Assembly (NCBI GenBank): GCA_964444365.1
Contig: CAYUHJ010000001.1
Span: 67,805-131,804, forward strand
DNA length: 64,000 bases
Direction of reading: 5' to 3'
DNA from: CAYUHJ01 sp964444365
Lineage (GTDB): Bacteria; Planctomycetota; Planctomycetia; Gemmatales; Gemmataceae
In this document: in pieces, positions 7,851 through 16,117 of the stretch
How the letters are laid out: each line of letters begins with the position of its first letter
Position numbering within the stretch: the stretch's first letter is position 1
Program-made: the position numbers and the translations under genes
Notes under the pieces: generated by a model
What the model was told of the DNA's origin: nothing
Databases searched by the model: none
Seen by the model: only the letters and a program-made list of their open reading frames with translations

Positions 7851-8870
7851 CTACAGAATTCGCCGCCGCACCGCGTGTCGCTCGCCCAGCACGACCGGGA
7901 CGAGCGCGAGGTACGACACCGCCGCCGCCGCCACCGCCCGGGCGATCCGCCACCGGCCGCGGCCGGTCGCCGCACGGAATACCGCCTGACCCACCTTCGC
8001 CGCCAGACCGATCGCGGACCACAGGGCCAGGAACGGATCGGCGTTCCGCAATGCGGTCAAGGCCCGGTTGCGCTCCACGTAAAAGTGAAACAGCGGCGAC
8101 TGATCCCCGGCGGCGGCCCCGTGGACGTGTCGGACCAGCGACCGCGGCGCGTAGCGAACGGTGCCGCCGGCGAGTTGGAGTCGCCAAAAATAGTCGAGGT
8201 CCTCGTAATAGACGAAGTACCGCGGGTCGAGGAGCGGTTCCCCTGGGGGCGGAGCGGGCACGGCGATCGCGGCCCCGCACCCGGCGAAGGCGGGAATCGC
8301 TTCCTCGTACTGGCCGATGTCCCGTTCGCGGAAGCCCCGGTCGGCCCCGCGGCCGTCCCGCAGCAGGAACGACCCGGCGCTGTTGATGAGGGTGGGATCG
8401 TGGGCGAAGACCAGCTTCGACGCGACCGCCGTGGCCCCGGACTCGTCCCGTTCGCGGAGGAGTTCTTCGAGCCAGAACGGGTCCGCAATGGTGTCGTTGT
8501 TGAGCAGAACGAGCGTGCCACCGCGGGCGTGCCGGGCGGCGACGTTGTTCCCTTCCGCGAAGCCGGTGTTGGTCGAGAGCGGAAGCAGCTTCACCCACGG
8601 GAACCGCGTCCGCACCAGTTCGGCGGAGCCGTCCGCGGAGGCGTTGTCGACGAGGATCACTTCAAACCGGTCGCGGGGAAACGTCTGATTTTCGAGAGCA
8701 TTCAAGCACGCGGGGAGGTGCTTCGCCCCGTTGTAGTTGACGATGAGGACGGAAACGCAGAACCCCTCCCCCGGCCCCTCCCCGAAGCGGAGAGGGGAGG
8801 AAGAAGGGTTTGTCTCCCCCTCTCCGCTTTGGGAAGGGGGTAGGGGGGAGGGGTTTCTGGTCCGCGTCAC
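7851..8870 (-). CDS. Family 2 glycosyltransferase with repeat-derived N-terminus
   Basis: 339 residues if started at GTG 8870, which overlaps the stop of the ABC ATPase gene as GTGA. GT-A fold begins about residue 40: VSVLIVNYNG, LVDNASADGS, NTGFAEGNN, and the metal-binding region LLNNDT, with a late YYEDLDYFWRL; a hydrophobic C-terminal stretch suggests membrane association. The first 40 residues (NPSPLPPSQSGEG then SSSPLRFGEGPGEGF) are encoded by an inverted repeat of the type found between genes here. No ATG, GTG or TTG lies between the repeat and the GT2 domain, so either the repeat is translated or a non-standard start is used. Confidence 0.9.
   Translation of the reverse strand: MTRTRNPSPLPPSQSGEGETNPSSSPLRFGEGPGEGFCVSVLIVNYNGAKHLPACLNALENQTFPRDRFEVILVDNASADGSAELVRTRFPWVKLLPLSTNTGFAEGNNVAARHARGGTLVLLNNDTIADPFWLEELLRERDESGATAVASKLVFAHDPTLINSAGSFLLRDGRGADRGFRERDIGQYEEAIPAFAGCGAAIAVPAPPPGEPLLDPRYFVYYEDLDYFWRLQLAGGTVRYAPRSLVRHVHGAAAGDQSPLFHFYVERNRALTALRNADPFLALWSAIGLAAKVGQAVFRAATGRGRWRIARAVAAAAVSYLALVPVVLGERHAVRRRIL
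8761..8851. repeat. GC-rich inverted repeat inside the GT2 5' coding end
   Basis: The outer arms pair AACCCCTCCCCC on the left with GGGGGGAGGGGTTT on the right, with a second CCTCTCCGC-type pairing inside. It belongs to the same C-rich/G-rich family as the repeats near 27136, 40526, 55881 and 63842, though the copies are not identical. Here it lies within an open reading frame rather than between genes. Confidence 0.7.
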
Positions 8871-9667
8871 GCCGCGGTCCGCGCGGGTTCGCTGTCCGTC
8901 GTTCCGCCGACGTGCGACCCCGTCTGCGGCCGGTGGACGCTCGCCTGGTACGCGGCCACCACCTCGGCGGGCTTGCCCTGGCGGACGATCCGGCCGTGTT
9001 CCATCCAGAGTACCTGCGTACACAGCGTCTGAATCGAACCGAGGTCGTGGCTGACCATGACCATCAGGCTCGCGGTCGCCATCATCTCCTTCATCCGCTT
9101 CGTGGCCTTCTGCTGGAACGCCATGTCCCCGACGCTGAGCACCTCGTCGACGAGCAGGACTTCCGGCTCGATGGCGGTGGCGATGGAGAACGCGAGGCGG
9201 ATCATCATCCCCGCGGAGTAGTACCGCACCGGGATGTTCAAAAAGTCCCCGAGCTCGGTGAACTCCGCGATGCCGGCGATCTTCGACTTGAGCGTCTTCG
9301 GCGTCTCGCCCTGGAGGTAGGCGCGGTACTTGATGTTGTCCCAGCCGTTGGCGTCCGGCTCGAACCCGAGCGCGATGTCGAACAGCGAGCAGACGCGGCC
9401 CTCGACGACGCGGTGGCCGGACGTCGGGGGGTACACGCCGGCGAGCATCTTGAGCATCGTCGACTTGCCGGCCCCGTTGTGGCCGATGATGCCGATGCGG
9501 TCGCCGTCGGTCGCGGTGAGGTTGATCCCGGACAGGGCGTGGACCGCCACCTGCGGGTTCCGCGTCGGCAGGAACAGCCCGCGGACGAGGTACTCCTTCA
9601 GCGACACTTTTCGCTGCGAGCGGATCGTGAACGTCAGGTTCAGGTCGGTGAGTTCGATCTTGGCCAT
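8867..9667 (-). CDS. Polysaccharide export ABC transporter ATPase (Wzt/TagH type)
   Basis: 266 residues. Nucleotide-binding subunit of an ABC-2 exporter for O-antigen or teichoic-type polymers. Walker A GHNGAGKS, signature RYYSAGMMIRLAFS, Walker B EVLLVDEVLSVGD and switch MVSHD are all present. The short C-terminal tail (ending TDSEPARTAA) lacks the carbohydrate-binding domain that long Wzt proteins carry. The permease is upstream in the same operon and two glycosyltransferases are downstream, which supports assembly and export of a surface glycan across the inner membrane. Confidence 0.94.
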   Translation of the reverse strand: MAKIELTDLNLTFTIRSQRKVSLKEYLVRGLFLPTRNPQVAVHALSGINLTATDGDRIGIIGHNGAGKSTMLKMLAGVYPPTSGHRVVEGRVCSLFDIALGFEPDANGWDNIKYRAYLQGETPKTLKSKIAGIAEFTELGDFLNIPVRYYSAGMMIRLAFSIATAIEPEVLLVDEVLSVGDMAFQQKATKRMKEMMATASLMVMVSHDLGSIQTLCTQVLWMEHGRIVRQGKPAEVVAAYQASVHRPQTGSHVGGTTDSEPARTAA

Positions 9668-9702
9668 CGGCCCCGTCCGTGGAGTAGGCGAATCGTCTCG
9701 TA

Positions 9703-9767
9703 GGTCGGGCCGAGTCTTCGAGGCCCGACGGGAAGCGCAATGTCGGGCCTCGAAGCTCGGCCCGACC
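9703..9767. repeat. Inverted repeat in the ABC permease-ATPase gap
   Basis: The left arm GGTCGGGCCGAG and the right arm CTCGGCCCGACC match exactly, and inner arms around TCGAGGCCCGAC and GTCGGGCCTCGA extend the stem. The loop is about 12 bases. It sits inside an operon, so it may act as an mRNA stabiliser or partial terminator, or simply be a dispersed repeat. Confidence 0.75.
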
Positions 9768-9783
9768 CACAAACCCAGCCGTC

Positions 9784-10590
9784 TTAGAGCTGGAAAATCA
9801 GCTTCTTCTGCAGCCACGCGATCGTCCCGCAGGCGAGCCCGAAGGCGACCGCACTGAGCACGCACCCTTGCAGGTACAGCGCGGTCGCCGGGGCCTCGCC
9901 CAGGGTCAACGGCCCGCGGATGAGTTCGAGGTAGACGTTCACCGGGTTGATGTCGACGAGCCAGGACAGCCCCTTCGCGTCGAGCACCTGCCGGGTGTAC
10001 ATGATCGGCGTCAGGAAGAAGAACAGTTGCGCCCCGACTTCGCACAGGTGCTGGGTGTCGTGGAAGTACACGGTCGCGAACGCGGCGAGGGTCGCGATCG
10101 ACCACGCGAACACGAACGCGAGCAAGATTCCGGGCACCGCGGACGGGATGCCGTTGAGCAGGTCGACGGAGTCGCCGTTCGGCAGGGCGGGTTGCAGCAC
10201 CACCACCATCGCGAGGACGACGCCGAGCGCGATCAGGAAGTGGATCGCGGTCCCCATCACCGTGCGGAGCGGGTAAATGCCGTAGGGCAGCGGGCACTGG
10301 CGGATGTACGACTCGTTCCGGACGAACGTCGAACACCCGGACAGCAGCGAGTTCCGGAGGAAGTCCCAGACCGCGAACCCGCCGATGAGGTAGCAGCCGT
10401 AGACGCGCCAGTCCGCGATCTTCATCAGGTCCTTGAACACGACGCAGAAGACGGCCGCCATCGCCAGCGGGTTGACGAGCGACCACCCGAGGCCGAGCAC
10501 GGAGCGGCGGTACTTCTGGCGGAGGTCCATCTGGACCAGCGACATCCAGAAGTGGCGGTACGTCCAAACCGCCTGCAAGTGGTGGGTCAT
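9784..10590 (-). CDS. Polysaccharide export ABC transporter permease (Wzm/TagG type)
   Basis: 268 residues from ATG 10590. Six membrane segments: about 33-55, 62-84, 106-130, 145-165, 172-192 and 235-256. ABC-2 family phrases include LRQKYRRSVLGLGWSLVNPL near the N-terminus, typical of the cytoplasmic helix of Wzm/TagG permeases, and FFFLTPIMYTRQV later. It forms the channel for the ATPase encoded next. The open frame continues far upstream on this strand, but only this part has coding character. Confidence 0.94.
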   Translation of the reverse strand: MTHHLQAVWTYRHFWMSLVQMDLRQKYRRSVLGLGWSLVNPLAMAAVFCVVFKDLMKIADWRVYGCYLIGGFAVWDFLRNSLLSGCSTFVRNESYIRQCPLPYGIYPLRTVMGTAIHFLIALGVVLAMVVVLQPALPNGDSVDLLNGIPSAVPGILLAFVFAWSIATLAAFATVYFHDTQHLCEVGAQLFFFLTPIMYTRQVLDAKGLSWLVDINPVNVYLELIRGPLTLGEAPATALYLQGCVLSAVAFGLACGTIAWLQKKLIFQL

Positions 10591-10956
10591 CCGTCGTTCC
10601 GTCGACAGGGCATCCGGGTCCGCCGCGCCGCTTCTTTGCGGCACGGACGCAGACGTTACCCGCTCGGCCGGGGGCACGCCAGCCCAACTCGAATCGGCCC
10701 GGTGCCGCCGACCGGGGCGGAGCTGACGAGATTGCCGGCTGTTCGGGCGGGGAGGGTCGGCCGCGGAAAAGGATTCGGAAGAGACGGTCGGTAACTGTTG
10801 CAGGACGTGAGGTAAGCTAGTAAGGTGACGGAAATTCCGTCGTCGGAACCGGCGCATCCGGGTGACTCTGTTCCACCCGATCCCGCGGAACATCCGACGA
10901 CGATCCGTACACTCGTCCTCCCGGCCGCGGCCGAGGCAGATCACAGTGAGGCCCTC
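10591..10956. other. Divergent intergenic region between ABC permease and PP2C genes
   Basis: 366 bases that must hold the promoters of the leftward glycan operon and the rightward phosphatase gene. I see no strong -35/-10 pair and no large hairpin. A GTG at 10825 opens an in-frame 44-codon extension of the phosphatase, rich in Pro, Glu and Ser; I treat it as untranslated, but it could be a genuine N-terminal tail. Confidence 0.5.
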
Positions 10957-11712
10957 ATGGCGTTCGCACTGAACATCGGCAAGTGCAGCCTGCTCGGCAA
11001 CTACCGGGAAAACAACGAGGACTCGATCGAGGTCAAGCAGTTCCCGGACCTCATCGTGACCATCGTCGCGGACGGCATGGGCGGGCAGGCGGCCGGCGAA
11101 ATCGCCTCCAAGCGGGCCGTCGAGATCATCCCCCGCGAACTCCGGAAGAACCTCGCGACCCACCTCAACGCCGACGGCGTCAAGAGCGTCATCAAGCGGG
11201 CCATCGTCACCGCCAACGAAGAAATCATGGCGATGGGCGCGCTCGACAAGGACATGAAGAACATGGGGACGACCGTCGTCCTCGCCGTCTGGCGGAAGGG
11301 GAACGAACTCTACGTCGCCGGCGTCGGCGACAGCCGGTGCTACCTCACCCGCGGCGGGAAGATCGAACAGCTCACCATCGATCACTCCCTCGCCCGCGCC
11401 CTCGTCGAGGCCGGCACCATCTCCGCCGCGGAGGCGAAGGACCACCGGTTCAAGAACGTCCTCTGGAAGTACCTCGGTAGCAAGGAAGTCGGCGAAGGCC
11501 CGGACGTGACCGCCGTCCCCCTCCAGGCCGGCGACCGGTTCGTCCTCTGTTCGGACGGCCTGACCGGCCCGGTGTCGGACGAGAACCTGCTCAACTTCAT
11601 CCAGCAGCAGTCGGACATGCAGCAGTGTGCCGAAGGCCTCGGCCAACTGGCCCTCGACTCGGGGAGCCGCGATAACGTGTCGTGCATCACGATCGAAGTG
11701 TCCGAGCAGTAA
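10957..11712 (+). CDS. PP2C-type serine/threonine protein phosphatase
   Basis: 251 residues from ATG 10957. I prefer it over GTG 10825 because the catalytic domain begins immediately. Metal-dependent phosphatase motifs in order: RENNEDS near the N-terminus, DGMGGQAAGEIAS, AGVGDSRCYLTR, CSDGLTGPV and DNVSCITIEV at the end. The conserved Asp residues that bind the two metals are present. It would reverse Ser/Thr phosphorylation by Hanks-type kinases, which are abundant in planctomycetes; no kinase gene is adjacent. Cytoplasmic: no membrane segment is seen. Confidence 0.94.
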   Translation: MAFALNIGKCSLLGNYRENNEDSIEVKQFPDLIVTIVADGMGGQAAGEIASKRAVEIIPRELRKNLATHLNADGVKSVIKRAIVTANEEIMAMGALDKDMKNMGTTVVLAVWRKGNELYVAGVGDSRCYLTRGGKIEQLTIDHSLARALVEAGTISAAEAKDHRFKNVLWKYLGSKEVGEGPDVTAVPLQAGDRFVLCSDGLTGPVSDENLLNFIQQQSDMQQCAEGLGQLALDSGSRDNVSCITIEVSEQ

Positions 11713-11733
11713 CTCTTCGTCGGAGTCGAGACG

Positions 11734-11777
11734 AAACGGGGCGGGGCGGGATCGGCCGATCCCGCCCCGCCCCGTTT
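11734..11777. terminator. Bidirectional intrinsic terminator
   Basis: A perfect 22-base-pair palindrome (AAACGGGGCGGGGCGGGATC and its complement) centred at 11755/11756 and flanked by A and T runs on both sides. It separates the converging PP2C and CbiET genes and can terminate both. Confidence 0.9.
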
Positions 11778-11786
11778 TCTTCCCGG

Positions 11787-13055
11787 TCACAACCCCAAAT
11801 CTGCCCCCCAGCCGGCGGGCTTCCGGACCCGGAGCAGGACCGTCGGGTTGACCGCCTCGAACCGCAGGCTTTCGAGTTGCTCGACGCCGCGGGCGAGGTT
11901 CATCAGCAGCACGTCGACCGGCGGCGAGAGCCGCTTCAATACCTGATAAGTGGCGGTAATCATCTCCAGGGTGCCGACGTTCGCGACGAGCCGGCCGCCG
12001 GGCCGCAGGGCGGCGAAGCTCGCTTCGAGCAGCCGCGCGACCTCCCCGCCGTTGCCGCCGACGAAGATCGCGTCCGGACCGGGCAGGTCGCCGAACACGG
12101 CAGGGGCGGTGCCGAACACGGCCTTCAGGTTGCTGACCCCGAACTTCTCCGCGTTCGCCACGATGAGGTGGAAGTCCGCGGAGTCCTGCTCGATCGCGTA
12201 CACCGTCCCCGGCGCGGTCAGCTGGGCCATTTCGATGGCCACCGACCCGGACCCCGCGCCGACGTCCCAGGCCACGTCGCCGGGGTGGAGGTCCATTTGC
12301 GCGAGGGCCACCGCCCGGACTTCGGCCTGGGTGATGAGCCCGGTCTTCGGCCGCGTCTGGGCGAAGACCTCGTCCGGGTTGCCGAACCGGGCCAGCTTCG
12401 CGACCGGCCGCTGGGCGTCGGGCTGGTTGGGCTTTCGCCGCAGGATCAGGATGTTCAGCGGGTCGAACTTCAGGTCCTGCAGGTCGGCGAGTTCCGCCTG
12501 CGTGATGCGTTCGTCCTTCCCGCCGAGGTTTTCGCACACGACCGCGCGGAAGTACCCGATGCCGCGGGCGAGCAGCTCACGGGCGATCCGGCCGGGCGGG
12601 TAGCTCTCGCTGGTGAAGAGCCCGACCGTCTCGGCGGAGCGGATTTTCGACACGACCTCGTCCAGGGACTTCGCGGACAGGTCCGTCAGGTACGCCTCCT
12701 CCCAGGTTTCCTTGAGCCGGGCGAACGCGAGTTGCATGCTCGACACGTGCGGCACGACGTCGAAGTGCTCGGGGCCGACCTTCTCGCACAGGTAGCGGGC
12801 GGTGCCGTAAAAGAGCGGGTCGCCGACGGCGACGATCGCCTGCCGGCGGGTGCCGAGGTTCGCCTTGATGCGGGCCACGACGTCCGGCAGGTCCGCCCCG
12901 ATGCGGACCCGCTCGGCCGCGAGTTCCGGCAGCAGACGGAGGGCGGAATCGGAGCCGTACACGACCTGCGCCGCGGCCAGCACCTCGCGGGACCGGGCCG
13001 TCAACCCGGCCAGTCCGTCGGGGCCGACACCGACGATCGGGATCTTCGCGGACAT
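11787..13055 (-). CDS. cobL: Precorrin-6Y C5,15-methyltransferase (decarboxylating), CbiE-CbiT fusion
   Basis: 422 residues. Cobalamin (vitamin B12) pathway enzyme that methylates C5 and C15 of the corrin ring and removes the acetate side chain. Residues 1-200 are CbiE, a tetrapyrrole methylase: IPIVGVGPDGLAGLT at the start, GDPLFYGTA, and PHVSSMQLAFARL. Residues 220-400 are CbiT, a Rossmann methyltransferase: DVAWDVGAGSGSVAIEMA, AIEQD, and IFVGGNGG. No other cobalamin gene lies within the window, so the pathway must be encoded elsewhere or be incomplete. Confidence 0.95.
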   Translation of the reverse strand: MSAKIPIVGVGPDGLAGLTARSREVLAAAQVVYGSDSALRLLPELAAERVRIGADLPDVVARIKANLGTRRQAIVAVGDPLFYGTARYLCEKVGPEHFDVVPHVSSMQLAFARLKETWEEAYLTDLSAKSLDEVVSKIRSAETVGLFTSESYPPGRIARELLARGIGYFRAVVCENLGGKDERITQAELADLQDLKFDPLNILILRRKPNQPDAQRPVAKLARFGNPDEVFAQTRPKTGLITQAEVRAVALAQMDLHPGDVAWDVGAGSGSVAIEMAQLTAPGTVYAIEQDSADFHLIVANAEKFGVSNLKAVFGTAPAVFGDLPGPDAIFVGGNGGEVARLLEASFAALRPGGRLVANVGTLEMITATYQVLKRLSPPVDVLLMNLARGVEQLESLRFEAVNPTVLLRVRKPAGWGADLGL

Positions 13056-13126
13056 GGGCTACTCTCGGGAAAGGAGCGATGCCTTGTGGTTAATTCTTTT
13101 CGGAGGCTTTCGGCAAGCTTCTTGTC

Positions 13127-13239
13127 GGGTGGGTCGAGCCGGCTTTGCGGCGAAGACCCACCGATACCGCAAGGACGATCGCCGTGAACCAGTTTCTTGC
13201 GGGTGCGGTGGGTCTTCGCCGAAGCGGCTCGACCCACCC
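13127..13239. repeat. Imperfect inverted repeat at the 3' end of nhaA
   Basis: The left arm begins GGGTGGGTCGAGCC and ends CGAAGACCCACC; the right arm is its complement, with a slightly shorter middle. The right arm includes the first base of the nhaA stop codon. It may serve as a transcript end between nhaA and cobL. Confidence 0.75.
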
Positions 13240-14570
13240 TACCTGGAGGCTGTCGGCAAGCTCGCGAACAGCAACCCGCTGCCGAGGACGGCGCTGAGCC
13301 CGGAGCCGATCAGGATGCCGCACTTGCCCGCGTCGAGGTGCTCGTCCGCCAGCCCGAGGTGGGCGATGAACAGCGACATCGTGAACCCGATCCCGCCGAG
13401 ACACCCGGCCGCGACGAGCATCCGCAGCGTCACGCCGTCCGGAAGTTGCGCGAGCTTCAGCTTCACCGCCAAGAGGCTGAACGCGACGATTCCCAGCGGT
13501 TTTCCGAGCAGCAACCCGAGGGCGACCGCGACGGCAACCGGGTCCGTCACCGCGGCCGGTCGAAACGCCACGCCCGCGTTGACCAGTGCGAACAGCGGCA
13601 TGATGACGAACCCGACCCACGGGTGGAGCGTCCCCTCCAGCCGTTCCAGCGGCGACGCGGACTCCTTCGCCGCGAACGCGAGCCGCTCGAAGTCGTGGTG
13701 CCCGACCTCGGCGGCGTCCCCCTCGGTCCGTTCCGCGGTCAGCCGGCCGAGCAGGTTCGCCATCGCCTGCTTCAGCGTCGCCCGGCCGACCCACGCGGAC
13801 GCGGGCGTCATCAGCCCGAGCAGCACGCCCGCGATCGTCGGGTGGACCCCCGACCGCAACACCGCGAGCCAGATCCCCGCGCCGACGGCGAGGTAGACCG
13901 GCACCGTCCGCACCCCGAGCCGGTTCAGCGAGTACACGATGCCGAACCCCCCGGCCGCCGCCCCGAGCGCGGTCAGGTCCGGGCTGCCGCTGTACACCGC
14001 CGCGATGACGAGAATCGCCCCGATGTCGTCCGCGATGGCCAGCGACAGGAGGAACACCTTGAGCCCGATCGGCACCCGCGGCCCGAACAGGGCCAGCACG
14101 CCGACCACGAAGGCGATGTCGGTCGCCATCGGGACGCCCCAGCCTTTTTCGCCGGGGGTGCCGTGCATCAGCGCGAGGTACACCCCCGCCGGGGCAAGCA
14201 TGCCCCCCAGGGCGGCGACCACGGGAAGAGCGGCTTTCTGCGGCGTGCTCAACTCCCCGGCGACGAGTTCCCGCTTGATTTCGAGGCCGACCACGAAAAA
14301 GAACAGGGTCATCAGCGCGTCGTTGACCCAGAAGTGCAGCGGCTCGTCGAGCGTGAACCGGCCGACCCCGACCCGGAACGGGAGTTCCCAGAAGTGGTGG
14401 AAGGCGTGCGCCGCCGGCGAGTTCGCCACGACGAGCGCCACCGCCGCACACACGACGAGTACGACCCCGCTGGCGGACTCGATCTCGAGGAATCGGCGGA
14501 ACGGCCGGGTCATCCGCTGGATGGGGGCCTTCGGCAGCGGAACGGTGGAGGTGAGGTCGGTGGGGGTCAT
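13239..14570 (-). CDS. nhaA: Na+/H+ antiporter NhaA
   Basis: 443 residues with 12 membrane segments. Inner-membrane antiporter exchanging internal Na+ for external H+. Family hallmarks: RFLEIESASGVVLV at the start, LHFWVNDALMTLFFFVVGLE, GVPMATDIAFVVGVLALFG, and SLAIADDIGAILVIA with the paired Asp residues that bind Na+/H+, then GGIGFTMSLFI near the end. It carries an insert of about 45 polar residues (TAERTEGDAAEVGHHDFER) between later helices. The start at 14570 places a 20-residue Pro/Thr-rich tail before the first conserved helix. Confidence 0.96.
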   Translation of the reverse strand: MTPTDLTSTVPLPKAPIQRMTRPFRRFLEIESASGVVLVVCAAVALVVANSPAAHAFHHFWELPFRVGVGRFTLDEPLHFWVNDALMTLFFFVVGLEIKRELVAGELSTPQKAALPVVAALGGMLAPAGVYLALMHGTPGEKGWGVPMATDIAFVVGVLALFGPRVPIGLKVFLLSLAIADDIGAILVIAAVYSGSPDLTALGAAAGGFGIVYSLNRLGVRTVPVYLAVGAGIWLAVLRSGVHPTIAGVLLGLMTPASAWVGRATLKQAMANLLGRLTAERTEGDAAEVGHHDFERLAFAAKESASPLERLEGTLHPWVGFVIMPLFALVNAGVAFRPAAVTDPVAVAVALGLLLGKPLGIVAFSLLAVKLKLAQLPDGVTLRMLVAAGCLGGIGFTMSLFIAHLGLADEHLDAGKCGILIGSGLSAVLGSGLLFASLPTASR

Positions 14571-14670
14571 CGCACCTTCGGATTGGCGGCCGGAACTCGC
14601 GGCAAGCACGACGATTGTAACGATTCGGTCGGTCGCGCCGATCGGTGTGGTGTCGCCCGGACCGCGGGGG

Positions 14671-14676
14671 TAAGAT
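14671..14676 (+). promoter_or_regulatory. Possible -10 element for the TPR gene
   Basis: TAAGAT lies 47 bases before the ATG of the TPR gene, downstream of a GC-rich stretch. No clear -35 partner. Confidence 0.3.
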
Positions 14677-14723
14677 ACGGAAGTTGGCAGACCTCTCGAC
14701 CACTCCTTCGCAAGGTGCGGGCC

Positions 14724-16019
14724 ATGAACTCGGCACGGCTGTGGCTGGCGGCGGCGGTTGTCTCCTGCGGGCTCGGAACGGTCTCGGCCGCCCCCGTCCC
14801 CGCGGCCCCCTCGGACGAGCAGCTCAAAGAGCGGGCGCTCAAGCTCAACGAGTTGACCAACACCGAGGCGATGCAGACGAAGCTGACCGAACTCCTCAAG
14901 GACAAGGACAACACCAAGGCCCTCGTCGAGTACGCCGCCAAGCTGCACAAGGAAGCCAAGGACAAGGACAAGCCGTTCAAGTTCAACGCGGCGATCGTCC
15001 TGGCCAAAGCCTCGCACAACCTGAAGCAGAACGAAACCGCCGAAACCTTCTACTCCTTCGCCGCCGACACCGCGACGAAGCTGCAAAGCAGCTCCAAGAC
15101 GCTGCAAGCCTACGAGGGGCTGCTCGACCTGTACTGGGACCAGAAGAAGTTCAAGGACGTCGAGGAAGTCTGCCAGAAGCTGATGGAGGCCCGCGGCAAG
15201 GAGATCGACCAGGCGAAGCCGTTCGTGCTCGAAAAGCTGGTCCAGGCGAAGGCCAAGCAGGGGGACACCGACGAGGCCCTCCGCATGGCCGAGGGGCTGG
15301 TTCAACTCGACCAGGGCGGGTGGTACTTCCTGCAACTCAAGGGCTGGGTCCAGCGGGAGGCCGGCAAGATCGATGACGCCATCGCGACCTACGAGGACGT
15401 GATCGAAAAGGTCGAGGACGCCAAGGGGCTCAAGGACGACATGAAGACCCGGCTGAAGAAGAACGCCCGGTACATCATCAGCGGGCTGCACGTCGACAAC
15501 AAGAACATCGACAAGGCCGCGGACCAGCTCAAGAAGCTGATCAAGGACGACCCCGAGAACCCGACGTTCTACAACGACCTCGGCTTCATCTGGGCGGACC
15601 ACGACAAGAACTTCAAGGAGTCTGAAGAATACATCCGCAAGGCCCTGGAACTGGACGCGAAGCAGCGGAAGAAGCTGCTCGAAGACGGCAAGATCGACGC
15701 CGTCGAGGCCGCCAAGGAGAACGCCGCGTACCTCGACAGCCTCGGGTGGGTGCTCTTCAAGCAGGGCAAGAACAAGGAGGCGAAGAAGTACCTCCTCGAA
15801 GCGATCAAGGACAAGGAGGACGAGGAAGGCCAGCACATCGAGATCTGGGACCACCTCGCGGACGTCCACGTCGCCCTCGGCGAGAAGAAGGAAGCCGTCG
15901 ACATCTGGACGAAGGCCCTGAAGTTCGACGACATCACCAAGCGCGACGCCGAGCGGCGGAAGAAGATCACGGAGAAGCTCAAAAAGGTGAAGGCGGAACT
16001 CGCCAAGTCGGAGAAGTAA
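14724..16019 (+). CDS. Secreted tetratricopeptide-repeat protein
   Basis: 431 residues. Signal peptide MNSARLWLAAAVVSCGLGTV ending near SAAPVPAAP. The rest is helical and Lys/Asp-rich with TPR-like units: ALKLNELTNTEAMQTKL, ADTATKLQSSSKTLQAYEGL, GKIDDAIATYEDVIEKV, LIKDDPENPTFYNDLGFIWA, and LDSLGWVLFKQGKNKEAKKY. Such proteins bind other proteins in the periplasm. The partner is unknown. A perfect 29-base inverted repeat begins 14 bases after the stop. Confidence 0.88.
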   Translation: MNSARLWLAAAVVSCGLGTVSAAPVPAAPSDEQLKERALKLNELTNTEAMQTKLTELLKDKDNTKALVEYAAKLHKEAKDKDKPFKFNAAIVLAKASHNLKQNETAETFYSFAADTATKLQSSSKTLQAYEGLLDLYWDQKKFKDVEEVCQKLMEARGKEIDQAKPFVLEKLVQAKAKQGDTDEALRMAEGLVQLDQGGWYFLQLKGWVQREAGKIDDAIATYEDVIEKVEDAKGLKDDMKTRLKKNARYIISGLHVDNKNIDKAADQLKKLIKDDPENPTFYNDLGFIWADHDKNFKESEEYIRKALELDAKQRKKLLEDGKIDAVEAAKENAAYLDSLGWVLFKQGKNKEAKKYLLEAIKDKEDEEGQHIEIWDHLADVHVALGEKKEAVDIWTKALKFDDITKRDAERRKKITEKLKKVKAELAKSEK

Positions 16020-16032
16020 AGCGAAGAGATCG

Positions 16033-16098
16033 CTCACACAAAGCCACAAAGACACAAAGAATACCTTTCTTCTTTGTGTCTTTGTGGCTTTGTGTGAG
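16033..16098. repeat. Perfect 29-bp inverted repeat (CACAAAGACACAAAG family)
   Basis: Arms 16033-16061 and 16070-16098 are exact complements separated by 8 bases. The arms are AT-rich (CACAAAGCCACAAAGACAC), quite unlike the surrounding DNA. It ends 19 bases before the next start codon, so it could affect both termination of the TPR transcript and translation of the hydrolase. Confidence 0.9.
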
Positions 16099-16117
16099 AT
16101 GTTGTTCGGATCCTGCC

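Noticed and set aside
10825..10956. GTG start giving the PP2C protein a 44-residue extension
   Set aside because: The catalytic domain starts right at ATG 10957, and the extension is Pro/Ser/Glu-rich without motif. Kept only as an alternative.
9784..12537. A 917-codon open frame on the minus strand extending upstream from the ABC permease
   Set aside because: Only its last 268 codons have coding character; the rest lies opposite or out of frame with the PP2C and CbiET genes. High GC gives few stops.
13239..16055. nhaA extended upstream to 938 codons
   Set aside because: The extra part is antisense to the TPR gene and Leu/Val-rich in the way of a shadow. NhaA begins normally at 14570.
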